Source: Rhizobacter terrae (GTDB lineage Bacteria; Pseudomonadota; Gammaproteobacteria; Burkholderiales; Burkholderiaceae_C). From it: a stretch of 64,000 nucleotides of DNA. A program made the position numbers and the translations under genes. The notes below the pieces were generated by a model, which worked only from the letters and a program-made list of their open reading frames with translations, was not told the origin of the DNA and made no database searches. This document shows positions 29,626-39,344 of the stretch, one piece after another. Location: positions 744,001 to 808,000 of the forward strand of contig NZ_QUSW01000001.1 of the NCBI RefSeq assembly GCF_003852895.1, in the 5' to 3' direction. Position 1 is the stretch's first letter, and each line of letters starts with the position of its first letter.

Positions 29626-30999
29626 TCACAGCATCGTACTCAGCTTTTGCGAGGCCTGGCGGACGGATGTCACGACACGTTCATCGCCTGCAAGTTCGCC
29701 CCACAGCGCCGCGTCCGCGCACAGGGCGGCCACCGGGTCGGCGGCATCGCAGATGGCGTGGGCCGCCGCGGGGTTCATGGCCTGGTCCTGGTAGTCGTAG
29801 GGCACCTGGCCGCGGTGCCAGCGCTGCAGGAAGGCCAGGAACAGCGCCGGCAGCATGGCCACGCTGGACACGCCCAGGCCGCGCTTGAGGCGATCGCGGA
29901 AGGTCGGCACGATGAAGCCCGGGATCTTCGAGAAGCCATCCATCGCCACGCGCTGGTTGGTGTCGAGGATGGCGGGGTTGCCGAATCGGTCCAGCACGGT
30001 GTCGCGGTAGGCGGCCAGGTCGATGGGGCTGGGCAGCAGCACCGGAATCACGTCGTCGGTGACGTAGTCGTAGGCCACCTGCCGCACCTGCGCATCGTGC
30101 GTGCCTTCATGGATGAACTCGTAGCCCTTGAGCGTGCCGAACCAGGCGATGGCGCTGTGCGTCGCGTTCAGCAGCCGGATCTTGGCTTCCTCGTACGGGT
30201 CCACCGAGGCCACCATCTCCACGCCCACCGATTCCCACTGCGGACGGCCGGCGATGAACTTGTCCTCGATGACCCACTGGATGAAGCTCTCGGCCATCAC
30301 CGGCGCGGCGTCCTCGCGGCCGGTGGCGGCCTGCACGCGCTGCGCCACCTCGGGCGTCGGGCGCGGCGTGATGCGGTCGACCATGCTGTTGGGGCAGCTC
30401 GTGTGGCGGTTCACCCAGTCCAGCAGTGCCTCGTCGCCCACGAGCTTCAGGAACTGCGTGAGGCCGTCGCGCGTGCGGTCGCCGTTGTGGCGCAGGTTGT
30501 CGCAGTTCAGGAGCGTCACCGGCCCGCCGCTGCGGCGCATGCGCTCGCGCAGGATGGCGGTGAGCGCGCCGTAGATGGTCACGCCCGGCTCATGCGAGCG
30601 GGCACGCCGCACGTCCTGCGCGAGGTCGTCGAAGCCGAGGTCCAGCTGGCCTTGCAGGTTGAAGTAGTAGCCCGCCTCGGTCACGGTGAAGGACACGACG
30701 CGGGTGTCGGCGCGCGCGCCGATGTCGATGAGGCCCGACAGCGATGCATCCCATGGCACCACGGTGCGGATGGCCTCGATGCGCTCATAGGCGCGCACGC
30801 CGGCCGGCGTCACCGTCTCGAGCGTGTAGGCACCGCCCTGGCGCGTGAGGGCGTCCATGGTGGCCGCGGCGTCGGGGCGGATGTTCCCGCCGGCGAGCAC
30901 CCAGGAATGGTCGCCCGACTCGATCAGGCGATGCACATACACCGCCTGGTGCGCGCGGTGGAAGGACCCCAGGCCGAGATGAAGAATGGTCAACTGCAT
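29626..30999 (-). CDS. dalD: Polyol long-chain dehydrogenase, D-arabinitol 4-dehydrogenase-like
   Basis: A 457-residue member of the polyol-specific long-chain dehydrogenases. N-terminal Rossmann segment HLGLGSFHRAHQAVY, then NCDN, VDRITPRP and the catalytic KxxxxNxxH motif (K273, N278, H281). The NIRPDAAATMDAL and GLGSFHRAHQA segments are closer to what I recall of DalD than of mannitol 2-dehydrogenase, so D-arabinitol to D-xylulose is the first choice; mannitol or sorbitol oxidation is possible. The start MQLTILHLG is chosen because it begins the Rossmann strand. No xylulokinase or fructokinase gene is adjacent. Confidence 0.82.
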   Translation of the reverse strand: MQLTILHLGLGSFHRAHQAVYVHRLIESGDHSWVLAGGNIRPDAAATMDALTRQGGAYTLETVTPAGVRAYERIEAIRTVVPWDASLSGLIDIGARADTRVVSFTVTEAGYYFNLQGQLDLGFDDLAQDVRRARSHEPGVTIYGALTAILRERMRRSGGPVTLLNCDNLRHNGDRTRDGLTQFLKLVGDEALLDWVNRHTSCPNSMVDRITPRPTPEVAQRVQAATGREDAAPVMAESFIQWVIEDKFIAGRPQWESVGVEMVASVDPYEEAKIRLLNATHSAIAWFGTLKGYEFIHEGTHDAQVRQVAYDYVTDDVIPVLLPSPIDLAAYRDTVLDRFGNPAILDTNQRVAMDGFSKIPGFIVPTFRDRLKRGLGVSSVAMLPALFLAFLQRWHRGQVPYDYQDQAMNPAAAHAICDAADPVAALCADAALWGELAGDERVVTSVRQASQKLSTML

Positions 31000-31033
31000 T
31001 GCAATACGGCTCTTGGCTTCTGGTGTTCCGGAA

Positions 31034-32089
<1,056 letters not shown>

Positions 32090-32104
32090 GGCAGGACTTC
32101 CTGA

Positions 32105-32941
32105 TTACTTGACGGCGCCGAAGGTCAGCCCCTGCACGAGCTGCTTCTGGCTGAACCAGCCGAAGACGACGATGGGCCCGATGGCCAGCAGCGACGCTGC
32201 CGACAACTTGGCCCAGAACAGGCCCTCGGGACTCGAATACGAAGCGATGAGCGTGGCCAGCGTGCCGGCCTTGGCCGAGCTGAGGTTGAGCGACCAGAAG
32301 GCCTCGTTCCAGCTCAGCACCAGGCACAGCAGCCCCGTGGATGCGAAGCCGCCCATGCCCAGCGGCAGGATGACGTGGCGGAATTCGCTCCACACCGAGG
32401 CGCCGTCCATGCGCGAGGCTTCGAGGATCTCGGGCGGGATGTCCTTGAAGTACGAGTACAGCATCCACACCATGATGGGCAGGTTGGACATCGTGAACAC
32501 GATGGTCAGCCCGGTGAGCGAGTCGAGGAAGCCCGAGGTCTGCGCGATCACGTAGATGGGCACCAGAGCGCCCACGGCCGGCATCATCTTGGTGGACAGC
32601 ATCCACATCAGCAGGTCGCGGGTACGGCGCGTGCGGAAGAAGGCCATCGAGTACGCCGCCGGTGCAGCGATGAGCAGGCCCAGCAGCGTGGAGCCCACGC
32701 TCGTGATGATGGAGTTGCGCGCATACAGCAGGTAGTCGCTGCGCTCCTGCACCTCGGCGAAGTTCTCCAGCGTGGGCTTGAAGAACAGCTCGGGCGGCAC
32801 CGCGATGGCCTGCAGCTCGGTCTTGAAGGCAGTGAGGAACAGCCACAGCAGCGGGAACACGAAGATGAGCGTGACCGTCCACGCCGCCACCGTGCGCACC
32901 GCCAGCGCGGCCATGGAGCCGGAGTTGCCGTCGCGTGTCAT
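32105..32941 (-). CDS. Polyol ABC transporter permease (MalG type)
   Basis: A 278-residue inner-membrane permease with about six helices and the EAA loop EASRMDGASVWSEFRHVILPLG. The start MTRDGNSGS overlaps the preceding permease stop as ATGA; the open frame runs much further upstream but only as a shadow of that gene. It pairs with the MalF-type subunit to form the translocation pore. Confidence 0.93.
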   Translation of the reverse strand: MTRDGNSGSMAALAVRTVAAWTVTLIFVFPLLWLFLTAFKTELQAIAVPPELFFKPTLENFAEVQERSDYLLYARNSIITSVGSTLLGLLIAAPAAYSMAFFRTRRTRDLLMWMLSTKMMPAVGALVPIYVIAQTSGFLDSLTGLTIVFTMSNLPIMVWMLYSYFKDIPPEILEASRMDGASVWSEFRHVILPLGMGGFASTGLLCLVLSWNEAFWSLNLSSAKAGTLATLIASYSSPEGLFWAKLSAASLLAIGPIVVFGWFSQKQLVQGLTFGAVK

Positions 32942-33906
32942 TTGTCGAGGTTCTTTCCGATGAGGCGGATGAGGAACACCGCTGCGATGTTGGCCAGCAC
33001 CACCGCGAACAGCGCGCCGGCGGAAGCCACGCCCACGTCGAAGTTCATGAGCGCCTGCTTGAAGATGAGGAAGGCGACGTTGGTGCTCTCGTTGCCCGGG
33101 CCGCCGCCGGTGGTCGTGAAGATCTCGGCAAACACGCTCATCAGGAAGATCATCTCGATCATGATGACCACCGCGATGGGCCGCGCCAGGTGCGGCAGCG
33201 TGAGGAACCAGAAGCGCTGCAAGGCGTTGGCGCCGTCCATGCGCGCGGCCTCCATCTGCTCGCGGTCCAGCGACTGCAGCGAGGTCATGAAGATCAGGCA
33301 GGCGAAAGGTAGCCACTGCCACGACACGATGACGATCACCGACAGCAGCGGGTGGTCGGTGAGCCAGTCCACCGGCGCCAGGCCGAAGAAGCCATTGACC
33401 TGTGCGAGCACGCCGTAGATGGGGTTCATCATCATGTGCTTCCACAGCAGCGCATTGGCCGTGGGCATGACGAAGAAGGGCGAGATCAGCAGCACGCGCA
33501 CGATGCCGCGGCCGGGGAACGGTTCATTCACCAGCAGGCCGAGCAGCACGCCCGCCACCACCGTGATCGCGATGACCGAGCCCAGCAGCACCAGCGTGTT
33601 GACGATGGCCGGACCGAAGTCGGGGTCGGTGAAGAAGTAGCTGAAGTTGGCCAGGCCCACGAACTCGGTGGGGCCGGGCTGCATGAGGTTGTAGCGGACG
33701 ACCGAGAAATACAGGCTCATCACCAGCGGCACGATCATCCACAGGAAGAGCGTGCCCACGGCGGGTGCGAGCAGGAAGGTGCGCAGCCAGCGGTGCGGCG
33801 GTTTCACCGCGTCGTCGTCGGTGGTGCTCGTCTCCATGCCGAGAGCATCGGCTTTGGAGGCGAGCAGGTCTGTACCGGCCATGATGGCATCTGTACTTTG
33901 TTGCAT
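32938..33906 (-). CDS. Polyol ABC transporter permease (MalF/SmoF type)
   Basis: A 322-residue permease with six helices and the EAA loop EAARMDGANALQRFWFLTLPHL. The start MQQSTDAI is tentative: ATGs at 33966 and further downstream (MAGTDL, METSTT) are alternatives, and none has a good ribosome site. The first helix begins about 45 residues in (FLLAPAVGTLFLWMIVPLVM). A strong hairpin lies between it and the binding-protein gene. Confidence 0.88.
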   Translation of the reverse strand: MQQSTDAIMAGTDLLASKADALGMETSTTDDDAVKPPHRWLRTFLLAPAVGTLFLWMIVPLVMSLYFSVVRYNLMQPGPTEFVGLANFSYFFTDPDFGPAIVNTLVLLGSVIAITVVAGVLLGLLVNEPFPGRGIVRVLLISPFFVMPTANALLWKHMMMNPIYGVLAQVNGFFGLAPVDWLTDHPLLSVIVIVSWQWLPFACLIFMTSLQSLDREQMEAARMDGANALQRFWFLTLPHLARPIAVVIMIEMIFLMSVFAEIFTTTGGGPGNESTNVAFLIFKQALMNFDVGVASAGALFAVVLANIAAVFLIRLIGKNLDK

Positions 33907-33961
33907 TGGAGTCTCGGGGATACCCTGAAGAACGATGTTCTTCGTACCGAGGGGGTGACGA

Positions 33962-33991
33962 ACCATCGCCGGCGTGCAGGCCGGCGATGGT
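33962..33991 (-). terminator. Intra-operon stem-loop after the binding-protein gene
   Basis: Perfect 12-base stem ACCATCGCCGGC with a six-base loop, 17 bases past the binding-protein stop. No U-tract follows, so it is probably an mRNA-stabilising or partial-attenuation element rather than a full terminator. This arrangement commonly gives excess binding protein over the permeases. Confidence 0.6.
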
Positions 33992-34007
33992 CCTCAGGCC
34001 CGGTGGC

Positions 34008-35312
34008 TTACTTGTAGTAGCCCGCCTTGCGCATCTCGCGGTCGGCGGCCGTCTGGCTGGCGGCCAGCGCGTCGGCCACGCTGGTCTTGCCGGCCAGTGC
34101 CGAGCTCATCTGCTGGCCCACGGCGATGCCGATGGATTGGAACTCCGGAATGGCGGCGAACTGCACGCCGACATACGGGCTCTTGGGCAACGTGCTGTCG
34201 TTCGGGTTCGCGCTGTCGATGGCCTTCTTCTCGGCCTCGGCGAAGCGCGCTGCCTTCAGGAATTCAGGCGTGGCGTAGGTCGACTTGCGCGTGCCGGTCG
34301 GAACGCTGGCCCAGCCCTTCTCCTTGGCGACGAGCTTGATGTAGTCCTTGGACGTCGCCCACGAGATGAACTTCTGCGCCGAGTCCGCGTTCTTGCTGCC
34401 CGCGGGAATGGCCAGCGCCCAGGCCCACAGCCAGTTCGCGCCCTTGGCCGTCACTGCCGTCGGTGCCTGCGCGAAGGCCACCTTGTCGGCCACCTTGCTC
34501 TGCTTGGGGTCCGACACGAACGAGGCGGCGATGGTCGCGTCCACCCACATCGCGCACTTGCCGGCGTTGAACAGCGCCAGGATTTCATTGAAGCTGTTGG
34601 CCGACGATCCCGGCGGGCCGTAGTTCTTCAGCAGGTCGACGTAGAAGGTGATCGCGTCATTCCAGGGCTTGCTCTGCAGCTGCGGCTTCCAGCTGGTGTC
34701 GAACCACTGGCCGCCGTAGGCATTCACCACCGTCGTGATGAAGGCCATGTTGTCGCCCCAGCCCGGCTTGCCGCGCAGGCAGATGCCGTAGGTGCCGTTC
34801 TTCGGGTCATGCACCTTGGCGGCGAAGTCCTTCACCTGCGCCCAGGTGGGCTGGTCGGGCATGGTCACGCCCACCTTGTCGGCGAGGTCCTTGCGGTACA
34901 TGAGCATGGAGCTTTCGCCGTAGAAGGGCGCGGCGAACAGCTTGTTGTCCACCGACAGGCCCTGGCGCATGGCAGGCAGCAGGTCGTCCACGTCGTAGGC
35001 TGCGTCGGGCTTGAGTTCCTGCAGCCAGCCCTTCTTGCCCCAGATGGGCGTTTCGTACATGCCGATGGTCATGACGTCGAACTGACCGCCCTTGGTGGCG
35101 ATGTCGGTCGTGACGCGCTGGCGCAGCACGCCTTCTTCCAGCGTGACCCACTTCAGCTTGATGTCGGGATGGGCGCTCTCGAAATGCTTGCTCAGCTTCT
35201 GCATCTCGATCATGTGGCCGTTGTTGACGGTGGCGATCACCAGCTCCGTGGCTTGCGCTGCGCCGGCCAGCGCCAGGGATGCAGCGAGCGCGAGGGTGGC
35301 TTTCAGTTTCAT
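34008..35312 (-). CDS. Polyol ABC transporter substrate-binding protein
   Basis: A 434-residue periplasmic binding protein of the family-1 sugar type, with signal peptide MKLKATLALAASLALAGAAQ and cleavage near ATELVIA. The segments QFDVMTIGMYETPIWGKKGWL and RGKPGWGDNMAFI fit the sorbitol/mannitol binding proteins (SmoE/MtlE). It delivers polyols to the permeases. It is the first gene of the operon; the promoter lies in the 294-base gap shared with the aminotransferase. Confidence 0.92.
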   Translation of the reverse strand: MKLKATLALAASLALAGAAQATELVIATVNNGHMIEMQKLSKHFESAHPDIKLKWVTLEEGVLRQRVTTDIATKGGQFDVMTIGMYETPIWGKKGWLQELKPDAAYDVDDLLPAMRQGLSVDNKLFAAPFYGESSMLMYRKDLADKVGVTMPDQPTWAQVKDFAAKVHDPKNGTYGICLRGKPGWGDNMAFITTVVNAYGGQWFDTSWKPQLQSKPWNDAITFYVDLLKNYGPPGSSANSFNEILALFNAGKCAMWVDATIAASFVSDPKQSKVADKVAFAQAPTAVTAKGANWLWAWALAIPAGSKNADSAQKFISWATSKDYIKLVAKEKGWASVPTGTRKSTYATPEFLKAARFAEAEKKAIDSANPNDSTLPKSPYVGVQFAAIPEFQSIGIAVGQQMSSALAGKTSVADALAASQTAADREMRKAGYYK

Positions 35313-35407
35313 CGATGTCTCCTGTGCGGACTTGAGGTCTTGTCATCCTGCACCTGCATGGATGTGCCGGTGGGGATGCTGCGAACTTTAGGGACCGAAA
35401 CCGATGC

Positions 35408-35440
35408 GAACGATACAGATTTGTCTGTTCCTGTACGTTC
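35408..35440. promoter_or_regulatory. Imperfect inverted repeat upstream of the polyol operon
   Basis: GAACGATACAG (35408-35418) and CTGTACGTTC (35431-35440) form an inverted repeat with a one-base bulge. Within it, ACAGA-TTTG-TCTGT is a perfect small palindrome. It lies about 100 bases upstream of the binding-protein start and could be an operator for the AraC regulator; this is inference from position. Confidence 0.3.
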
Positions 35441-35517
35441 TTTCGCCAGCCTATCAGGACTTGCCCAGGGGAACGCTGGCCCGGCATCCATGAGGTAATC
35501 GTGGTTTCTGCACGGTC

Positions 35518-35564
35518 GTGTTGCGCCGCAACACTTCAGAAATCGTTATCTAAAAATCGTCATC
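35518..35564. promoter_or_regulatory. Palindrome and direct repeat upstream of the aminotransferase
   Basis: 35518-35534 is a perfect palindrome with 8-base arms and one central base (GTGTTGCG-C-CGCAACAC). It is followed by an 11-base near-exact direct repeat, AAATCGTTATC (35540) and AAATCGTCATC (35554), 14 bases apart. All lie 43-89 bases before the aminotransferase ATG, where an operator and promoter are expected. The binding protein is unknown. Confidence 0.5.
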
Positions 35565-35606
35565 AGTAAAGTTCACTGACCATAAACTGCGCCGCTTCCG
35601 AACCCG

Positions 35607-36902
35607 ATGGACGTGCAGCCCATGCAGATGAACAACCTCCGGCAGGTCGCGAAGTCGCAGACCCTCTTGCTCAACGAACAGTCGCGCAACATCGAAGTCA
35701 GCGGCCGCGAGATCTTCAAGTTCGGCTTCGGCCAATCGCCGTTTCCGCCGCTTCCAGCCGCCGTCGATGCCTTGCGGGTGCATGCCGCGGCCAAGGACTA
35801 CACGCCGGTGCAGGGTCTGCTGGATCTGCGCGCACGCGTCGCTGCCTTCCATGTCGACGCGTTCGGGCTTCGTGCACGCGCCGAGCAGGTGCTCGTCGCG
35901 CCGGGATCCAAGATTTTGCTCTACACGGTGATGGCCGCGTTCGAGCGCGCCGACGTGCTCATTCCCGCACCGGCCTGGGTGTCTTATGCACCACAGGCGA
36001 AGCTGCTCGGACACACGCCGATCCGGGTGGCGACGAGCTTCGAGCAGCGCTGGCGCGCCACGCCCGAAGCCATCGCAGACGCCCTGCGCCGCAAGTCCGA
36101 TGCGGGCGTGCCCAGCCTGCTCGTGCTCAACCACCCCGGCAACCCTGACGGCCTGTCCTACACCAGCAGCGAACTCGAAGCCATCGCCCGCGTGTGCAAC
36201 CGGCACGAGGTGCTCGTGATCTCCGACGAGATCTACGGCCTGCTCGACCACCGCGGCGAGCACGTGAGCCTCGCGGCCTACTACCCCGAGCGGACCATCG
36301 TCACCGGCGGCCTGTCGAAATGGTGCGGCGCGGGCGGCTGGCGCTTGGGCGTGGCCGTGCTTCCCCACGAGTTGCTCGGTGACTTCAGCGAGACACTGGT
36401 GGGCATCGCGTCGGAAACCTATTCCTGCGCGCCGCTGCCCGTCCAGATGGCGGCCTGCGAGGCCTACCAGTGGAACTCGGCCACGCGCGACTACCTGGCC
36501 CACCAGCGCCGCGTGCTCGACCACATCGGCCAGATCACGGCGCGGCAGCTCATCAAGGCCGGCGTGAACCTGCACCTGCCCACGGGCGGCTTCTATCTCT
36601 TCCCCGACTTCACGCCCTTCGCCGACCGCCTGCACCGGGCGGGCATCCACAGCTCGCAGGCCTTGTGCGAACGGCTGCTGGCCGACACCGGCGTCGCACT
36701 GCTGCCCGGCGACGCCTTCGGCATGGCGCCCGACCACCTGTGCGCACGGCTGGCCTACGTCGAGTTCGACGGCGCGCATGCCCTCGCCGTGTCGCGGGAG
36801 CTGCGCCTGGACCGGCCGTTCGACGACGCCGCCAGCCACGTCCTCTTCGCCAAGACCGTGCGCGGCACGCTGCGCCTCACGCAATGGCTCGCCACGCTCT
36901 GA
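35607..36902 (+). CDS. PLP-dependent class I/II aminotransferase
   Basis: A 431-residue fold-type I aminotransferase of the AspC-like group. Residue K238 in GGLSKWCGAGGWRLG is the PLP Schiff-base lysine. NHPGNPDG (about 175-182) and SDEIYG (D207) are the other cofactor contacts. The protein is about 30 residues longer than typical at the N-terminus, and no strong ribosome site precedes the ATG; MQMNNLRQ at 35622 is an alternative start. The amino donor is unknown. The next gene follows after 31 bases and encodes a KamA-like enzyme, so a shared beta-amino acid pathway is plausible. Confidence 0.85.
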   Translation: MDVQPMQMNNLRQVAKSQTLLLNEQSRNIEVSGREIFKFGFGQSPFPPLPAAVDALRVHAAAKDYTPVQGLLDLRARVAAFHVDAFGLRARAEQVLVAPGSKILLYTVMAAFERADVLIPAPAWVSYAPQAKLLGHTPIRVATSFEQRWRATPEAIADALRRKSDAGVPSLLVLNHPGNPDGLSYTSSELEAIARVCNRHEVLVISDEIYGLLDHRGEHVSLAAYYPERTIVTGGLSKWCGAGGWRLGVAVLPHELLGDFSETLVGIASETYSCAPLPVQMAACEAYQWNSATRDYLAHQRRVLDHIGQITARQLIKAGVNLHLPTGGFYLFPDFTPFADRLHRAGIHSSQALCERLLADTGVALLPGDAFGMAPDHLCARLAYVEFDGAHALAVSRELRLDRPFDDAASHVLFAKTVRGTLRLTQWLATL

Positions 36903-36933
36903 ATCCACGCATCCACTTCAAGGAGAACGCCGC

Positions 36934-38370
36934 ATGACTCTCATCGAATCGCCGGACGACTTGCCCGAGACCGCGCTGCCCGACGTGAAGCCCGCGCGCG
37001 GCCGCTTCAACAGCAACAACGTGGTGCCGTTGCTGCAGCGCTTCTACCCGCCTGAACAGATCCAGACCATGCGCGACCACGGCGTGGACCAGCGCATGAT
37101 GTTCGGCATCAACCCGTACTACATGGCGCTGGTGCGCGGCGAGGAATACCGCGGCCCCGGCGGTGAAGTGCTGCTGCCGGCCATGCCGCCCAGCAAGCCG
37201 CTGGAAGCGCTGGTCGTGCCCATCCTCGCCGAGGCTGCGGACATGAGCGGCGAGAAGGACCCGTCCAACCAGATCCGCTACAGCCCGGACAGCCTGAAGG
37301 GCAAGATCCTGCACAAGTACGACGAGATCGTGCTGGGCTATTCGGCGCTCGCCTGCTCGGCGCACTGCCGCTATTGCTACCGGCTGGACATCTTCAACGG
37401 CTCCACCGGCAAGGGGCTGGTCAAGCCCGATGAACTGCGGGAATACATCCTCGACTACAACGCCACGCTCGCGCTGAACGGCGGCAAGGACAAGGCCACC
37501 GGCGAGACGCGCTACCCGATCCGCGAGGTGCTGCTGTCCGGCGGCGACCCGATGGTGCTGTCCAACCGCAACCTCTACAAGTACATGGCCGCCGCGGCCG
37601 ATGCCGGCGTGCACCTGGTACGCATTGGGACCAAGGAGATGGCCTTCCGGCCGCAGCGCTTTGACCGCAACCTGGCCGTGATGCTGGAGTTCTTCCATCG
37701 CCGCTACCCCGAGGTGCACGTGAACTTCGTCGTGCACTTCACGCACCCCGACGAGATGCTCGAACGCGACGCCAGCAACCAGTACATCCGCGACAGCATG
37801 GGCTACCACCGTTGGCTGGCCCCGGTGGCCGCCGCGCTCGATGCCGTGCGCGGCTTCGGCTTCGTGAGCCTGGAGAACCAGACGCCCATCATCGCCCGCG
37901 TGAACGACGAGGCCCAGGCGCTGCGGCTGCTGCACGAGGAACTGCGCCGCCACAACATCAAGCCCAAGTACCTCTTCCAGTGCCGCGAGATCGAGGGCCA
38001 CACCGCCTTCGCAGTGCCGGTGGAAAAAGCCTGGGCCCTGCACAACGACGCGCAGAAGGGCGTGTCGGACACGGCACGCTCGCGATTCACCATGTCCACC
38101 GAGGCGGGCAAGCTGGAGGTGGTGTCGGTCATCGACGGCCCGACGGTGGACTCATGGACACCCGCTGTCGGCCGCATCTTCGGCGGCGGTGTGATCGTGA
38201 TGAAGGTACACCGCTCGCCGAACTCGGCGGGCACGCAGGGTGACCTCATCATCGCGCGGCGCAACCCGGACGCGCTGTGGCTGTCCGACTACGAAGACCG
38301 CATCATCTACGACGGCCGGCTGGAGGCATCGCAGAAGTACGGCGCCGAGCGCATCGCGCTGCGCGCCTGA
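36934..38370 (+). CDS. KamA-like radical SAM protein (lysine 2,3-aminomutase family)
   Basis: A 478-residue radical SAM protein, longer than clostridial KamA (about 416). The iron-sulfur motif is CSAHCRYC (C141, C145, C148), followed by LLSGGDPMVLS. The KamA segment FQCREIEGHTAFAVPVEKAW is clear. Where KamA has the glycine-rich GGGGK carrying the PLP lysine, this protein reads STEAGK (K393), so the lysine appears kept but the glycine run is lost. The C-terminus (about 400-478) differs from KamA, without its zinc-binding cysteines. AAGGAG lies 8 bases before the ATG. An aminomutase on lysine or another amino acid is likely, not proven. Confidence 0.78.
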   Translation: MTLIESPDDLPETALPDVKPARGRFNSNNVVPLLQRFYPPEQIQTMRDHGVDQRMMFGINPYYMALVRGEEYRGPGGEVLLPAMPPSKPLEALVVPILAEAADMSGEKDPSNQIRYSPDSLKGKILHKYDEIVLGYSALACSAHCRYCYRLDIFNGSTGKGLVKPDELREYILDYNATLALNGGKDKATGETRYPIREVLLSGGDPMVLSNRNLYKYMAAAADAGVHLVRIGTKEMAFRPQRFDRNLAVMLEFFHRRYPEVHVNFVVHFTHPDEMLERDASNQYIRDSMGYHRWLAPVAAALDAVRGFGFVSLENQTPIIARVNDEAQALRLLHEELRRHNIKPKYLFQCREIEGHTAFAVPVEKAWALHNDAQKGVSDTARSRFTMSTEAGKLEVVSVIDGPTVDSWTPAVGRIFGGGVIVMKVHRSPNSAGTQGDLIIARRNPDALWLSDYEDRIIYDGRLEASQKYGAERIALRA

Positions 38371-38387
38371 GAAGCGACGCTGCCACC

Positions 38388-39317
38388 CTACTTGGGCAGC
38401 AGCGTCTTCATGTACTTCGGCGCCTGCGCGTGCATGAACTGCTTGAATGCCTGCGCCGCGGGGCTGAGCTGGCGCGTGGCGCGGTGGAGCACGTACCAGT
38501 CGCGCATCACCGGCAGGCCGCGCAGGTCCAGCAGCACGAGGTGGCCGGTGCGGTGCTCCAGGTTCACCGTGTGCAGCGAGATGAAGGCGAGCCCCATGCC
38601 GCCCATCACCGCCTGCTTGATGGACTCGTTGCTGGGCATCTCCTGCGCAATGGGAGGATCGAGCGCGTGCTCGGCGAAGTACTGGTCCATCGCCGCGCGC
38701 GTGCCTGAGCCGTGCTCGCGGGCGATGAAGGGTTCATCGGCGATGCGTCCGGGCGCGAGCCTCTTCTTGCCGGCCAGCGGGTGGTCGGGCGGTGCGATCA
38801 CGCCGTGCGGATGGCGAGCGAACACCTCGGCGACGACCGGCAGGTTCGCTGGCGGCCGGCCCATGATGGCCAGGTCGGCATGGTTGCTCTCCAGCTGCGC
38901 GATCACGCCTTCGCGGCCGAGGATGTTCACCTCCAGCTCGATCTGCGGATGCTCCTGCCGGAACATGGCCAGGAGGCGTGGGGCGAAGTAGCGGGTGGTG
39001 GCCACCACCGCGATGCGCAGCTTGCCGTGGCGCAGGCCCTGCAGCGCATCCAGCGCGTCACCCGCCTCGCGCAGCGTCTGCGCCACCCGTTCGGCATAGG
39101 GCACCAGCGTCTGCCCCGCCTGCGTCAACACGATCTTGCGGCCCTGGCGTTCGAAGAGGGCGCTGCCCACCACGTCCGCCAGCTGCGACATCTGCATGGA
39201 CACCGCCGGCTGCGTGAGGTGCAGCAGCTGCGCCGCGCGGGCGAAGCTGGAATGCTCCGCCGCGGCAAGGAATATCTGGATCTGGCGCAGCGTGATGTGG
39301 CGGAGGGCGTCGGGCAT
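38388..39317 (-). CDS. LysR family regulator (CbbR-like)
   Basis: A 309-residue LysR-type regulator with N-terminal winged helix SSFARAAQLLHLTQPAVSMQM and an effector domain starting near residue 95 (GKLRIAVVATTRYFAPRLLAMF). The overall pattern resembles CbbR/CysB-like members, but no carbon-fixation genes are nearby. It lies 27 bases after the histidine-rich protein gene, in the phosphatase strand, and 17 bases from the convergent KamA-like gene. It could regulate either set. Confidence 0.88.
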   Translation of the reverse strand: MPDALRHITLRQIQIFLAAAEHSSFARAAQLLHLTQPAVSMQMSQLADVVGSALFERQGRKIVLTQAGQTLVPYAERVAQTLREAGDALDALQGLRHGKLRIAVVATTRYFAPRLLAMFRQEHPQIELEVNILGREGVIAQLESNHADLAIMGRPPANLPVVAEVFARHPHGVIAPPDHPLAGKKRLAPGRIADEPFIAREHGSGTRAAMDQYFAEHALDPPIAQEMPSNESIKQAVMGGMGLAFISLHTVNLEHRTGHLVLLDLRGLPVMRDWYVLHRATRQLSPAAQAFKQFMHAQAPKYMKTLLPK

Positions 39318-39344
39318 GGCCTGCGCATTCTGCCGTGGCCGCGC

